From: Acidobacteriota bacterium
GTDB lineage: Bacteria > Acidobacteriota > Vicinamibacteria > Vicinamibacterales > UBA8438
Direction of reading: 5' to 3'
DNA length: 25,537 nucleotides
Assembly (NCBI GenBank): GCA_005778315.1
Contig: SXOW01000233.1
Location: forward strand, 1 to 25,537
Position numbers and translations under genes: made by a program
The notes under the pieces: generated by a model
The model's database searches: none
Told to the model about the DNA's origin: nothing
What the model saw: only the letters and a program-made list of their open reading frames with translations
Shown here: positions 15,740 through 23,024 of the stretch, one piece after another
How the letters are laid out: each line of letters begins with the position of its first letter
Position numbering within the stretch: the stretch's first letter is position 1

Positions 15740-16345
15740 TTACGCCCGGGCTTCCCCCTCGACGACCACCACGAGCAGCGCGACCGGCTCCGCCCCCTCG
15801 TTGCGCCAGGAGTGGTCGGTCCCGCGCTCGACGACAAGATCCCCTGCCGTGAGCCGGACCTCCTCGACATCCACCAGGAAGACGACCTCACCGGTGAGCA
15901 GCAGACAGTAGGCGACCCCGCCCGTCCGGTGGAACCCGACCCGGTTCTCCAACGACGGCATCGGATCGGTCGACGGAGGCAGCATCGCGATGAAGCAGCG
16001 GCTCCCGCCCGTGGCACGCGTGATGACGGGCAGCTCGCCGGCCGGCCCGGCCCCGAGCGGCCGGTCGGCACTGGTCCGCCAGAGATCGGCGATGCCGACC
16101 GTCTCGTCGCCCGCGATGAACGACTGCCCTTCGCCGTTGCGCCCCGTGGTCACCCGGCGCATCCGGCTCCGCGTCACCACGCCCGCAACACCGGCGTCGG
16201 CCCCGGCCTGCGTCAGCGCGGCCGCAGCGGGGGACTCGACGGTCAGCAGAGCGGCGGCCACCGCCGCGCCGCCGATCACCGTGTGCTCGAGCATGGCGCG
16301 ACGCCCGAGGGTATGTGTTCGAGTCGCGTGTGTTGTGCTGGGCAT
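15740..16345 (-). CDS. Cupin-domain protein with Tat-like signal
   Basis: 201 residues from the ATG at 16345, which follows AAGGAG; a GTG six codons upstream is less well placed. The N-terminus has a twin arginine (LGRRAMLEH) followed by a hydrophobic stretch (GGAAVAAALLTV), suggesting Tat export. The RMRRVTTGRNGEG segment and the C-terminal double-stranded beta-helix (VAYCLLLTGEVVFLVD and GDLVVERGTDHSWRNEG) place it in the cupin superfamily. His139 and His178 are likely metal ligands, but the full first cupin motif with two histidines is reduced. Small secreted cupins of this kind have diverse or unknown activities, so I assign none. The gene lies 32 bases downstream of the lyase-like gene on the same strand, so the two are probably cotranscribed. 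Confidence 0.78.
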   Translation of the reverse strand: MPSTTHATRTHTLGRRAMLEHTVIGGAAVAAALLTVESPAAAALTQAGADAGVAGVVTRSRMRRVTTGRNGEGQSFIAGDETVGIADLWRTSADRPLGAGPAGELPVITRATGGSRCFIAMLPPSTDPMPSLENRVGFHRTGGVAYCLLLTGEVVFLVDVEEVRLTAGDLVVERGTDHSWRNEGAEPVALLVVVVEGEARA

Positions 16346-16377
16346 GGGTCGTCTCCTTGTCACGTCGTCGTGACCTG

Positions 16378-17673
16378 TCAGCGACGGCGCGCCTCGGGGG
16401 GAGGCGTCAGGCCGCTGGCGGTGTAGTGCGCGAGATCGCAGGCCGCGACGAGCGGACTGAGCATCGACGCCGGGCTGGTGGCGGCGCCGATCTGGACCGG
16501 CGTCGAGACGTAGTGCTCGTAGACCGTCAGACGCAGGGTATCCCGTGGCGCGAGAGCTGTGAACCCGAGCGACAGCTGGCCCCCGCCGTCGAGCGCGAGG
16601 CGATACGCGCCCGCCTCGCGGCCGGTGTCCGCGAGCGCGAACGCGACGACCTCGCTGCCGCCCTCGAGGTGGCCCCAGCCGGCCACGTCAGCGCCCGACC
16701 CGCGCGCGGTCTCGTACATCTCGACCCGCCCGGGCTCGCCGGTCTCGACCGTCCATGTCGCCTCATCCGATCTGTCCACAGTGTGGGTGAGCACCACGGC
16801 GTCCGTCTCCCCCCGGAGCGATCCGTAAGTCCAGCGGGGCGTCCCGAAGTCCCAGACCCAGGGGAGGGGGCCGAGCGCCAGCGGTGTGTGAAACGAGATG
16901 CCGCTCAACCGACGCTCCGGGTCCTCGACCACCGTCTCGACCCTGATCCACGACTTGCTGTTCGGCAGGCCGACCGTCATCGTCACCCGCGGCCGATACG
17001 CGGCGTCGACCTCGATCTGCCCGGTGTAGCGCACCTCCACGTAGACCGGTCCCGGCTTGACGATCTCGGCGGTCAACGATTCCAGCGCCCCGACATCGAC
17101 AAGCCGGCCGGTCCGGTCGGTCACGGCCACCCCGTTCGACCCCGCTCCGACCACCTCACCGCGAGACGTGACGGAGCGGATCAATGCCCGCCCGGTCGTG
17201 CCGAGCGCGATACGCCCGACGCGGATGAGGTCCGCGTCCTCGGTCACCGTCAGCCCTCGTGGAACGTCGGAAGTGACCCGCACCCCCGGCCCATGCTCGA
17301 CGGCATAGGTCGTGGTCTCGTCCGGTCCGATACTGGCACTGAAGTCGATGTCGAGCCACTGGACCGATCCGTCGGGCCATCGGGTATCGACCGTGTACTG
17401 TGCGGGGACCTCATCGCGACCCGACAGGAGTCGCACTGTGCTTGCGTCGTGGAGCGCGCCGGCGGCGAACGGTACCCGGGCCTGTACCGGATAGCCGAAC
17501 CGCCGGATCCCGCTCGACTCCGTCACATGGAGAGCGATGGCCCCGTCGACGCCCACCTGGGCGTGCGCTGCCACCGGCAGCATAACGGGTGAGACCGCGA
17601 CCGCGAGAACGACGGCTGCGGTTCCAAGACAACCCGCGAGGCTCGTCGGGCGCTGCTGCACCCGCTGGGGCAT
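16378..17673 (-). CDS. Secreted exo-rhamnogalacturonan-lyase-like (PcRGLX/YetA-type) protein
   Basis: 431 residues from the ATG at 17673; this start puts a signal peptide (CLGTAAVVLAVAVSP, cleavage near AHAQ) at the N-terminus. The frame is open to 17826, but the extra residues look untranslated and no start has a strong ribosome-binding site. The N-terminal part (RFGYPVQARVPFAAGALHD, then EVPAQYTVDTRWPDGSVQW) matches the first beta domain of the exo-rhamnogalacturonan lyase/YetA group as I know it. A later block (TMTVGLPNSKSWIRVETVVED) fits the following beta domain. Proteins of that group are usually much longer, with a C-terminal alpha/alpha toroid that is absent here, so catalysis is doubtful; binding of pectin-like sugars is possible. 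It appears to lead a two-gene unit with the cupin gene. Confidence 0.6.
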   Translation of the reverse strand: MPQRVQQRPTSLAGCLGTAAVVLAVAVSPVMLPVAAHAQVGVDGAIALHVTESSGIRRFGYPVQARVPFAAGALHDASTVRLLSGRDEVPAQYTVDTRWPDGSVQWLDIDFSASIGPDETTTYAVEHGPGVRVTSDVPRGLTVTEDADLIRVGRIALGTTGRALIRSVTSRGEVVGAGSNGVAVTDRTGRLVDVGALESLTAEIVKPGPVYVEVRYTGQIEVDAAYRPRVTMTVGLPNSKSWIRVETVVEDPERRLSGISFHTPLALGPLPWVWDFGTPRWTYGSLRGETDAVVLTHTVDRSDEATWTVETGEPGRVEMYETARGSGADVAGWGHLEGGSEVVAFALADTGREAGAYRLALDGGGQLSLGFTALAPRDTLRLTVYEHYVSTPVQIGAATSPASMLSPLVAACDLAHYTASGLTPPPEARRR

Positions 17674-17827
17674 GCCCGGACTGGTCGAATACGGCAACGG
17701 CGCCCACGAGAAACTGGTTGGCCGGGTCGTCAAGGAGCGGCGCAGCGAGGTTGTGCTGGCTACTAAGTGCGGCATGGCCGTGTCGTAGACACCCCAGCCG
17801 TGGATACGGGATCGTCGTTTCATCATT

Positions 17828-17871
17828 GATATGTAAGCGTCAGATTCAGGATATGTAAGCGTCAGATTCAG
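17828..17871. repeat. Perfect 22-bp tandem direct repeat upstream of a radical SAM gene
   Basis: Two adjacent 22-base units (17828-17849 and 17850-17871) are identical; each contains TGTAAGCGTCAGATTCAG. The 22-base period equals about two helical turns. The element sits between the divergent lyase-like and radical SAM genes. It could be a tandem operator or a leftover end of an insertion sequence with repeated transposase-binding sites; no transposase gene is present and no second copy was seen in the window. Confidence 0.8.
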
Positions 17872-17891
17872 CCTTGCTATAGAGTCTAGCC

Positions 17892-18875
17892 ATGCCGACG
17901 GTCAACGAGATTGTACCCGCCTGGGGACGGATCCTCGCGGGTCGGCCCCCGGCGATGTCCATCGAAATCACGCGCGAGTGCCCCCTCCACTGCCCGGGCT
18001 GCTACGCGTACGGCGATGACCATCTCGGCGGGGATTTGACGCTTCGCCAGGTTCGCGACCTCAAGGGCCAGGAGCTCATCGACGGGGTCCTCGCGCTGGT
18101 CGACAGGCACAAGCCGCTGCACCTGTCGATTGTGGGCGGCGAGCCGCTGGTGCGGTACAAAGAGCTCGACACCCTGCTGCCGATCCTGGCCACGCGCGGT
18201 GTCCACACGCAGCTTGTCACGAGCGCCGTGCGCGAGATTCCGCGGGATTGGGCGACGATCTCGAACGTCTCGATCACGGTTTCGATCGACGGCCTGCAGC
18301 CTGAGCACGACGTCCGCCGGACGCCGGCCACCTACGACCGGATCATGAAGCACATCGTCGGGCATCGGATTACGGTCCACTGCACGGTCACCCGTCAGCA
18401 GGTCAACCGGCCCGGCTACATCGAGGAGTTCCTCCGCATCTGGTCCGAGAAGCCGGAGACGAAGAAGATCTGGATGAGCCTGTATACGCCGCAGATGGGC
18501 GAGGTGTTCGAAGAGCGGCTGACGCCGGCCGATCGCCAGCGCGTGGTCGCGGATCTGATGACGCTCAGGTTGCGGTATCCGAAGCTCGAAGCCCCCAAGG
18601 CCCTGCTCGACGTCTACGCCGATCCGCCCTCGTCACCCGACGAGTGCATCTTCTCGCGGACGACCACGACCATCTCGGCCGATCTGACGACGCGCATTAC
18701 GCCGTGTCAGTTTGGAGGCGTGCCGGACTGCTCGAACTGCGGCTGCGTGGCGTCGGCCGGGCTCGCCGCAATCGGACGCTATCAGCTCTTCGGCTTTGTG
18801 CCGGTCGGCGCCATCTTCGACCGATCGATCAAGATCGGCGCGCAGGTCCGGCGTCTGCGCCCCGTCGAAGTGTAG
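17892..18875 (+). CDS. Radical SAM protein with C-terminal cysteine cluster
   Basis: 327 residues. The [4Fe-4S] motif is C30-x3-C34-x2-C37 (ITRECPLHCPGCYAYG), followed by the SAM-binding GGEP motif at 82-85 (SIVGGEPLVRY) and SITVSIDGL near 127-134. The C-terminal part holds Cys252, Cys272, Cys280, Cys283 and Cys285, resembling a twitch/SPASM region that could bind an auxiliary cluster. The length fits a minimal radical SAM enzyme with a short C-terminal extension. No ribosome-binding site precedes the ATG, and a TATAGA box at 17878-17883 ends only eight bases before it, so the mRNA may be leaderless. There is no adjacent precursor-peptide gene or partner to indicate a substrate. The flanking genes are not related, so the reaction is unknown. 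Confidence 0.85.
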   Translation: MPTVNEIVPAWGRILAGRPPAMSIEITRECPLHCPGCYAYGDDHLGGDLTLRQVRDLKGQELIDGVLALVDRHKPLHLSIVGGEPLVRYKELDTLLPILATRGVHTQLVTSAVREIPRDWATISNVSITVSIDGLQPEHDVRRTPATYDRIMKHIVGHRITVHCTVTRQQVNRPGYIEEFLRIWSEKPETKKIWMSLYTPQMGEVFEERLTPADRQRVVADLMTLRLRYPKLEAPKALLDVYADPPSSPDECIFSRTTTTISADLTTRITPCQFGGVPDCSNCGCVASAGLAAIGRYQLFGFVPVGAIFDRSIKIGAQVRRLRPVEV

Positions 18876-19218
18876 GGGGGTCAGACAGGGGTCAGGCCCC
18901 GCCGCGCTCGTCGACTTGCCCGGCCGGCTCGCGGAAGGCGGGTCGCTGCTGTGGTGCCTCCCGGTCCGGAATCACGCTTGACTGCACCCCCCGACTACAC
19001 ATGCCAGACAACGTCGAGCCTGATTCGAGGATCAAGAGAAGTCGCCCGTTGGTGGCGGCGTCGCGACGAATCGCGGCTAAACTGCCGCGATGATCGGAAT
19101 GCAGTCATCGCTCCGGCGGCCGGGTAATCGCCGAGTTAGCGCCGCGCGACGGGATGGGAATCTCGTTGCGACCACAGCCGTTCGGGCCCAGACTCTGGAG
19201 CAAGGATAAGAACGAACG
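18876..19218. other. Intergenic region without a convincing gene
   Basis: About 340 bases. Just after the radical SAM stop lies a G-rich stretch with GGGGTCAGACAGGGGTCAGG (18876-18899 area), whose GGGGTCAGGCCCC part could form a short stem. No frame resembles a gene. AAGGATAAG before 19219 serves the next gene. Confidence 0.45.
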
Positions 19219-20364
19219 ATGACACTCCTGGAGTCGATCGAATCGAGGCTTCCTGAGACTGCCGCCGCCTCGGCGGACTCGGCCATCGTGCGCATGGACG
19301 TGGACGAGCGCCGGCGGGCCGAAGACTGGGACGACTTCCTGGCCCGGACGCCGGGGGGGCATCACGTCCAGACAAGTCTGTGGGCCGACGTCAAGGCGAC
19401 GCGGGGCTATCGGGCCGCACGCCTGATCGCGCGACGGCAGGGAAGCGTGGTGGCCGGCGCGCAAATGCTCATCGCGCCGCCGCGCTTCGGCCGCTTTGTG
19501 GCCTATGCGGCCAAGGGGCCCGTCGCGGCGCCCGGCGAAATCGGGCTCGTGCCGCGGCTGCTGGAAGCGCTCCAGGCCCTCGCCCGGGTGCGACAGGTCG
19601 AGCTCCTGCTCGTGCAGCCTCCCGACAACGGGGCCTGGCTCGAGCCGGCTTTGGGACAGGCGGGATTCGCCGACAGCCAAATCGAGATTTGCCCGCCCGC
19701 CACGACCGTTGTCGATTTGGCCCCGGGCGCCGAGGCGGTCCTGGCGGCAATGAAACCAAAGGTCCGGTATAACATCCGCCTCGCACTCCGTGATGGGCTT
19801 ACGGCCCGCGCCGGCTCGGAGGACGATCTGGCGACGTACTACCAGTTGATGGTCGCCACGGGGGAGCGGAAGGGCTTTTCCCTGTTTCCCGAGGAGTACT
19901 ATCGCACGCTGTGGCGGGCTTTTCGCGAGCGTGACGCCATTCGACTTTCCGTGGTCGAGTTGCGGGGCAAACCGGTGGCGGCCCAGCTGGCAATCGCCTT
20001 CGGCGATACGGTCTTGAACAAGATGGGTGTCTGGTCGGGCCGCTACGGCGAGCACCATCCCAACGAACTGTTGCATTGGTCCACGATCGCGTGGGCGGCC
20101 GAACGCGGTTTCCGCTGGTACGACCTGGACGGCATCACCGCGCCGGCGGCGCGGGCGGTGATGGCGGGCCAACCCCTTCCCACCGAACTTCGCCGCAGCC
20201 TCGACTCGTTCAAGCTCGGCTTCGGCGGCGCGGCGAAGCTCCTGCCGGGGGCTTTCGATAGCGTAACTCGACCCGCGATTCGCTGGGCCTACCGGGCGCG
20301 TGCGCCCCGGCTGGCAAATTCCCGCTGGGTCAAACGGGCCCGGCGTCGGTTCCGCACGGGTTAA
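19219..20364 (+). CDS. FemAB/FemX-like aminoacyltransferase (GNAT fold)
   Basis: 381 residues from an ATG with AAGGATAAG upstream. The protein has the two tandem GNAT-like halves of the Fem family: an N-terminal half with DWDDFLARTPGGHHVQTSLW, and a C-terminal half with MKPKVRYNIRLALRDGL, GERKGFSLFPEEYYRTLW and GFRWYDLDGITAP. The family transfers amino acids from aminoacyl-tRNA to lipid II peptide stems. In Gram-negative genomes, members also occur in exopolysaccharide clusters, where the substrate is uncertain. The following ATP-grasp remnant is consistent with such a surface-polysaccharide or amino-acid-ligation context. The C-terminus is rich in arginine. The gene looks intact. Confidence 0.85.
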   Translation: MTLLESIESRLPETAAASADSAIVRMDVDERRRAEDWDDFLARTPGGHHVQTSLWADVKATRGYRAARLIARRQGSVVAGAQMLIAPPRFGRFVAYAAKGPVAAPGEIGLVPRLLEALQALARVRQVELLLVQPPDNGAWLEPALGQAGFADSQIEICPPATTVVDLAPGAEAVLAAMKPKVRYNIRLALRDGLTARAGSEDDLATYYQLMVATGERKGFSLFPEEYYRTLWRAFRERDAIRLSVVELRGKPVAAQLAIAFGDTVLNKMGVWSGRYGEHHPNELLHWSTIAWAAERGFRWYDLDGITAPAARAVMAGQPLPTELRRSLDSFKLGFGGAAKLLPGAFDSVTRPAIRWAYRARAPRLANSRWVKRARRRFRTG

Positions 20365-20386
20365 CCATCCCGCCCCCCACAGGGGC

Positions 20387-20680
20387 ATGAATCCCATGCC
20401 AGCGGCGCATCGTCCACGGTCCGTCCCGCTGAAAACGCTGTCGGTGTTGTTGCTGGATGGCGAAACCAGATTCAGAGGTCCTCGATGTCGCCCGGCGCCT
20501 CGCCGCCGCCTCCGGATTCAGCGGCGTCGCCCATCTCGATTTGCGTCGCGACGAGCGAGACGGGCGGGCCAAACTGGTCGACGTGAACGCCCGGTACTGG
20601 GGAAGCCTGCTGGGATCGCTTCTGATGGGCGTCAACTTCCCCTACCTGACACTGTGCACCTGCGACGGTGGGGAACTGAG
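20387..20680 (+). pseudogene. ATP-grasp protein with internal deletion
   Basis: The N-terminal piece starts at the ATG at 20387 and reads LKTLSVLLLDGET, a typical first beta strand. From about 20457 a different frame continues with DSEVLDVARRLAAASGF, then GVAHLDLR and KLVDVNARYWGSLLGS, which is the metal- and ATP-binding C-terminal block of ATP-grasp enzymes (asparagine in DVNARYWGSL). The roughly 200-250 residues normally between these two parts are missing, and the frames do not match, so the gene is broken by deletion. Resemblance stops near GVNFPYL and the next gene begins at 20683. It may once have worked with the FemAB-like gene, which lies 22 bases upstream. Confidence 0.6.
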
Positions 20681-20682
20681 CA

Positions 20683-21361
20683 ATGCCGAGTCTGCCCCGT
20701 CACGACCTGTTCCGGCTCTGGCTCCTGACCGCGACCATGACGGTTGGACTTGCCATGACGCCGTTGAGCGCCGCGGCGGGGCAGGGCGGCCAGCCAGACG
20801 ACCAGCAGCGCGAGTCCCAGCCCACCCAGGATCTACTGTGGCGCGCGGTCACCGGAGACGATGCCGCGGAGGGGGCACCTCGCGAGCGACTGTTCTCACT
20901 CCAGGCCCTCCAGATCGGTGCCGATGAGAGCAGCGCTGTGACCTCCGGTGGGGCTGGCCGATTCTTCGGCTATCTGAACAACCGAACGGCGCTTCAGGTT
21001 GAAGGGGAGGCCGATTTTTATGGCGACCGCCGCGAGGGGCAATTCGATGTTGGCCTCGTGCAGCGCGCCCAGAACGCCCAGCTCGGGCTGTTCTCCAACT
21101 TCAAATACGCCAGGCTCGACGGGTTCGACGACGGGGGGGTACTCGCCCAAGCCACGGCGACGTTCGACTACCTGTTTCCCCGGGGACGCCTTGGGATCTT
21201 CGGCACGAAAGGACTCCGCGACCAGGTCCTGGTGCACCGGCGCGAAGTCCGACGGCATCACCTCGAAGAAAGCCTGCTGCAGGTCGTGGACCAGCTCGGA
21301 CTGAGCGCCCAGATCGACATCGTCGCCGGGTCCTCGTGGAAGGGAACGCCGCCTATCTGTA
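20683..21361 (+). pseudogene. Outer-membrane beta-structure protein, frameshifted and truncated
   Basis: The ATG at 20683 opens a frame with a signal peptide (LWLLTATMTVGLAMTPLSAAAG). A beta-strand-rich region follows (GRFFGYLNNRTALQVEGEADFYGD, in parts, then AQLGLFSNFKYARLDG and TATFDYLFPRGRLGIFGTKG), suggestive of an outer-membrane barrel or a surface protein. The frame stays plausible to VVDQLGLSAQIDIVAG. The expected continuation VEGNAAYLYS is then found one frame away, starting about 21336, so a frameshift lies near 21322-21336. Sequence after about 21361 belongs to fragments on the opposite strand, so the C-terminal part is lost. The long plus-strand frame that continues to 21705 reads antisense through those fragments. 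The family is not named with confidence. Confidence 0.5.
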
Positions 21362-21362
21362 T

Positions 21363-21477
21363 TCCGCCGGCCCACTGCTCCGGCCGTTCGAACGGCGTGG
21401 TCGCCTCTTCCTTTGCTCGTGAAGTTTCCGGAGATGTCCGGATCGCCCCACGGCAGGCGCTTGGGAGTGAACGGTTT
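21363..21477 (-). pseudogene. N-terminal fragment of a WGDPD/FERP-motif secreted protein family, frameshifted
   Basis: Reading the minus strand from 21477, the frame gives PKRLPWGDPDISGNFTSK, and a one-base shift near 21412 leads into EEATTPFERPEQWAG. Together these resemble the N-terminal motif (PWGDPDLQG... then TP-x-ERP) of a secreted family frequent in Acidobacteria, whose C-terminal motif I believe is the one found at 13263-13361. Both ends are cut: it abuts the outer-membrane-type fragment on one side and the tannase fragment on the other. Family assignment is from memory. Confidence 0.45.
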
Positions 21478-21690
21478 CCGGTACCCCGCGTCGATGACCT
21501 TCTCGGCATGCCCGACCATCCACCAGCGGTCGGCTGCACTGTGGCCCGTGTCGGTCGACGCCGTGGCGTATCCGCGGCGAACGCCGTCGGCAAGGCCCCC
21601 GTAGTTGATCGTGCCGTGCAGTCCACCCTCGCCGACGGAGAGGTACTTGCTGTTCCAGCTGCCAGTCGGCAGCCACACTTCGACGTTGAT
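21478..21690 (-). pseudogene. Tannase/feruloyl esterase family fragment
   Basis: Minus-strand reading gives INVEVWLPTGSWNSKYLSV, GEGGLHGTINYGGLADGV, RRGYATASTDTGHSAADRWW and GHAEKVIDAGYR. This matches the conserved core of the tannase/feruloyl esterase family (pattern WNGKF...GxGGW...RRGYATASTDTGH...GHPEK). A TAG codon lies directly upstream in the same frame at the start of the homology, and the similarity stops after GYR, so about 70 of some 500 residues survive. The protein would have hydrolysed ester bonds of plant phenolics if whole. It is clearly non-functional here. Confidence 0.65.
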
Positions 21691-21735
21691 CTAGGAATCG
21701 CTTGACGGCTTTGCCACCCCGGTCACTCTGCATAG

Positions 21736-22569
21736 GCCCGGGAGGCCGGTCAGCGGAGCCGTCGCGCCGGGCGGTGTGAACGACCCTTCGATCGGGGACG
21801 CGGCGGCTCGCCCGCGTTGTGGGCGACGCTGCCGGCCCGCGCCGCGTCCCGCGGCGACATTCCGTGGCAGAGCCTGGACAACCCTCCCCGCCCGCCGATG
21901 CTGCCGTTCTTCGGCAATGTGCGCGCATGGATGCTGACGCCGACGCAGATTGTCGCGGAACGTCCGGCGCCGCCGCCTGCCACATCGTCTCCGCTGATGG
22001 CTCGGGAACTGGCCGAGGTGAGGAGTTACGTCGATAAGGGGACGCGCGAGGAGCGGGCCATCGCCAACTTCTGGGCCGACGGCCCGAGCACGCCCACGCC
22101 CCCCGGCCACTGGATGTTCATCGCGGCGCCGCACATCCGCAAAGCCGAGGTCAGCGAGGTGCGCGCCGCGCGGGCGTTCGCGCTCGTCGCGATGGTGATG
22201 CACGACGCCGCCGTCGGCTGCTGGGAGACGAAGTTCTTCTACTACAACCCGCGTCCTTCGCACCTGGATCGCGACCTCAAATCGATCATCGGCCTGCCGA
22301 ACTTTCCTTCGTACACGTCGGGGCACTCGACCTTCTCGGGTGGGGCCGGCGAAATCCTGTCGTACCTCTTCCCGAGCAACCGGGCCGAGTTCGAGAGGCT
22401 CAAGGAAGAAGCCTCCATCTCGCGCTTGTACGGCGGCATCCACTACCGGTCCGATCTCGAGGTGGGCAAGGAACACGGCAAGCGGCTGGCGGGCTACACC
22501 GTGAGGTTCGCTCAAACCGATGGCGCCGATCTCTCGCTCCGGGCCACGACGACGGCAAAGACGAAGTAG
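21736..22569 (+). pseudogene. C-terminal half of a PAP2/vanadium haloperoxidase-like protein
   Basis: The frame is open from 21736 and resembles its family from about 21805 (PALWATLPARAASRGDIPWQ, then PPRPPMLPFFGNVRAW). The phosphatase/haloperoxidase motifs are all present: KFFYYNPRPS, PSYTSGHSTFSGGAGE and SRLYGGIHYRSDLEVGK, containing the Lys, Arg, Ser-Gly-His, Arg and His residues of the vanadate/phosphate pocket. Members of this subgroup, as I recall them, have an N-terminal half of similar size and a signal peptide. Here both are absent, with a TAG codon at 21733 and no ribosome-binding site at the possible TTG start (21817). I therefore call a 5' truncation. If translated, the core could still fold, so residual activity cannot be excluded. 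Confidence 0.6.
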
Positions 22570-22571
22570 GC

Positions 22572-22970
22572 GGCGCCGCGCTCCTTGGAGTCCTCTGGAC
22601 TGGTTGGCATTTTCCGCTGTTCCTCATCGCCGGCTGGGTGAGCCTGCCGCTTTGGAGCTACTGTCTCGTTCTGGTCGGTCTGAGCATCATGATGAGCTGG
22701 GGCGTCAACGTCGCTCGCTTCAGCGTCCTGCCCGCTATCGTCATGCACGCCGCGCTCAACACCGTGACAAGGTTCTTGAACGGTCTGTTTGTCGGCATCG
22801 AGCCACGCGCGAACCTCCCGTTCGAAATGGTCTTTCCCATGTCCGGGCTGCTCGTCGCAGTCGTACTCATTGTCATGACGCGAGGACGTCTCTCATATCA
22901 CCGGGATGCCCACTCGAGTGAAGTGGCGATCGCGGCCCAACATCGGCTTGCAGCCGGCGGCGGCCGGTAA
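22572..22970 (+). pseudogene. C-terminal half of a CPBP-family intramembrane protease
   Basis: The frame reads GVLWTGWHFPLFLIAGWV, followed by a hydrophobic helix, SVLPAIVMHAALNTVTRF and another helix, FPMSGLLVAVVLIVM. The WHFPLF and HAALN blocks are the later motifs of CPBP (CAAX-like) membrane metalloproteases. The earlier EExxxR motif and preceding helices are missing: upstream bases belong to the end of the PAP2-like gene, whose stop codon is at 22567. The ATG at 22701 or a GTG at 22638 might start a short product, but without the glutamate motif it would be inactive. It is a 5'-truncated fragment. Confidence 0.6.
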
Positions 22971-23024
22971 GATCATGAGCCGACGCGGCTGAAGCTGCGC
23001 GTTAGCGAGACAACCGGAGAAGCC

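Noticed and set aside
18870..19000. GTGTAG plus G-run at 18870-18880 facing a C-run plus CTACAC at 18987-19000, as element ends
   Set aside because: The match is short and interrupted by two bases, and there is no gene or target-site duplication between or around them.
20896..21477. Continuation of the minus-strand tannase frame as one 260-residue protein
   Set aside because: Only the part before 21478 resembles tannase. The rest runs through another family's fragment and then antisense through the outer-membrane-type gene.
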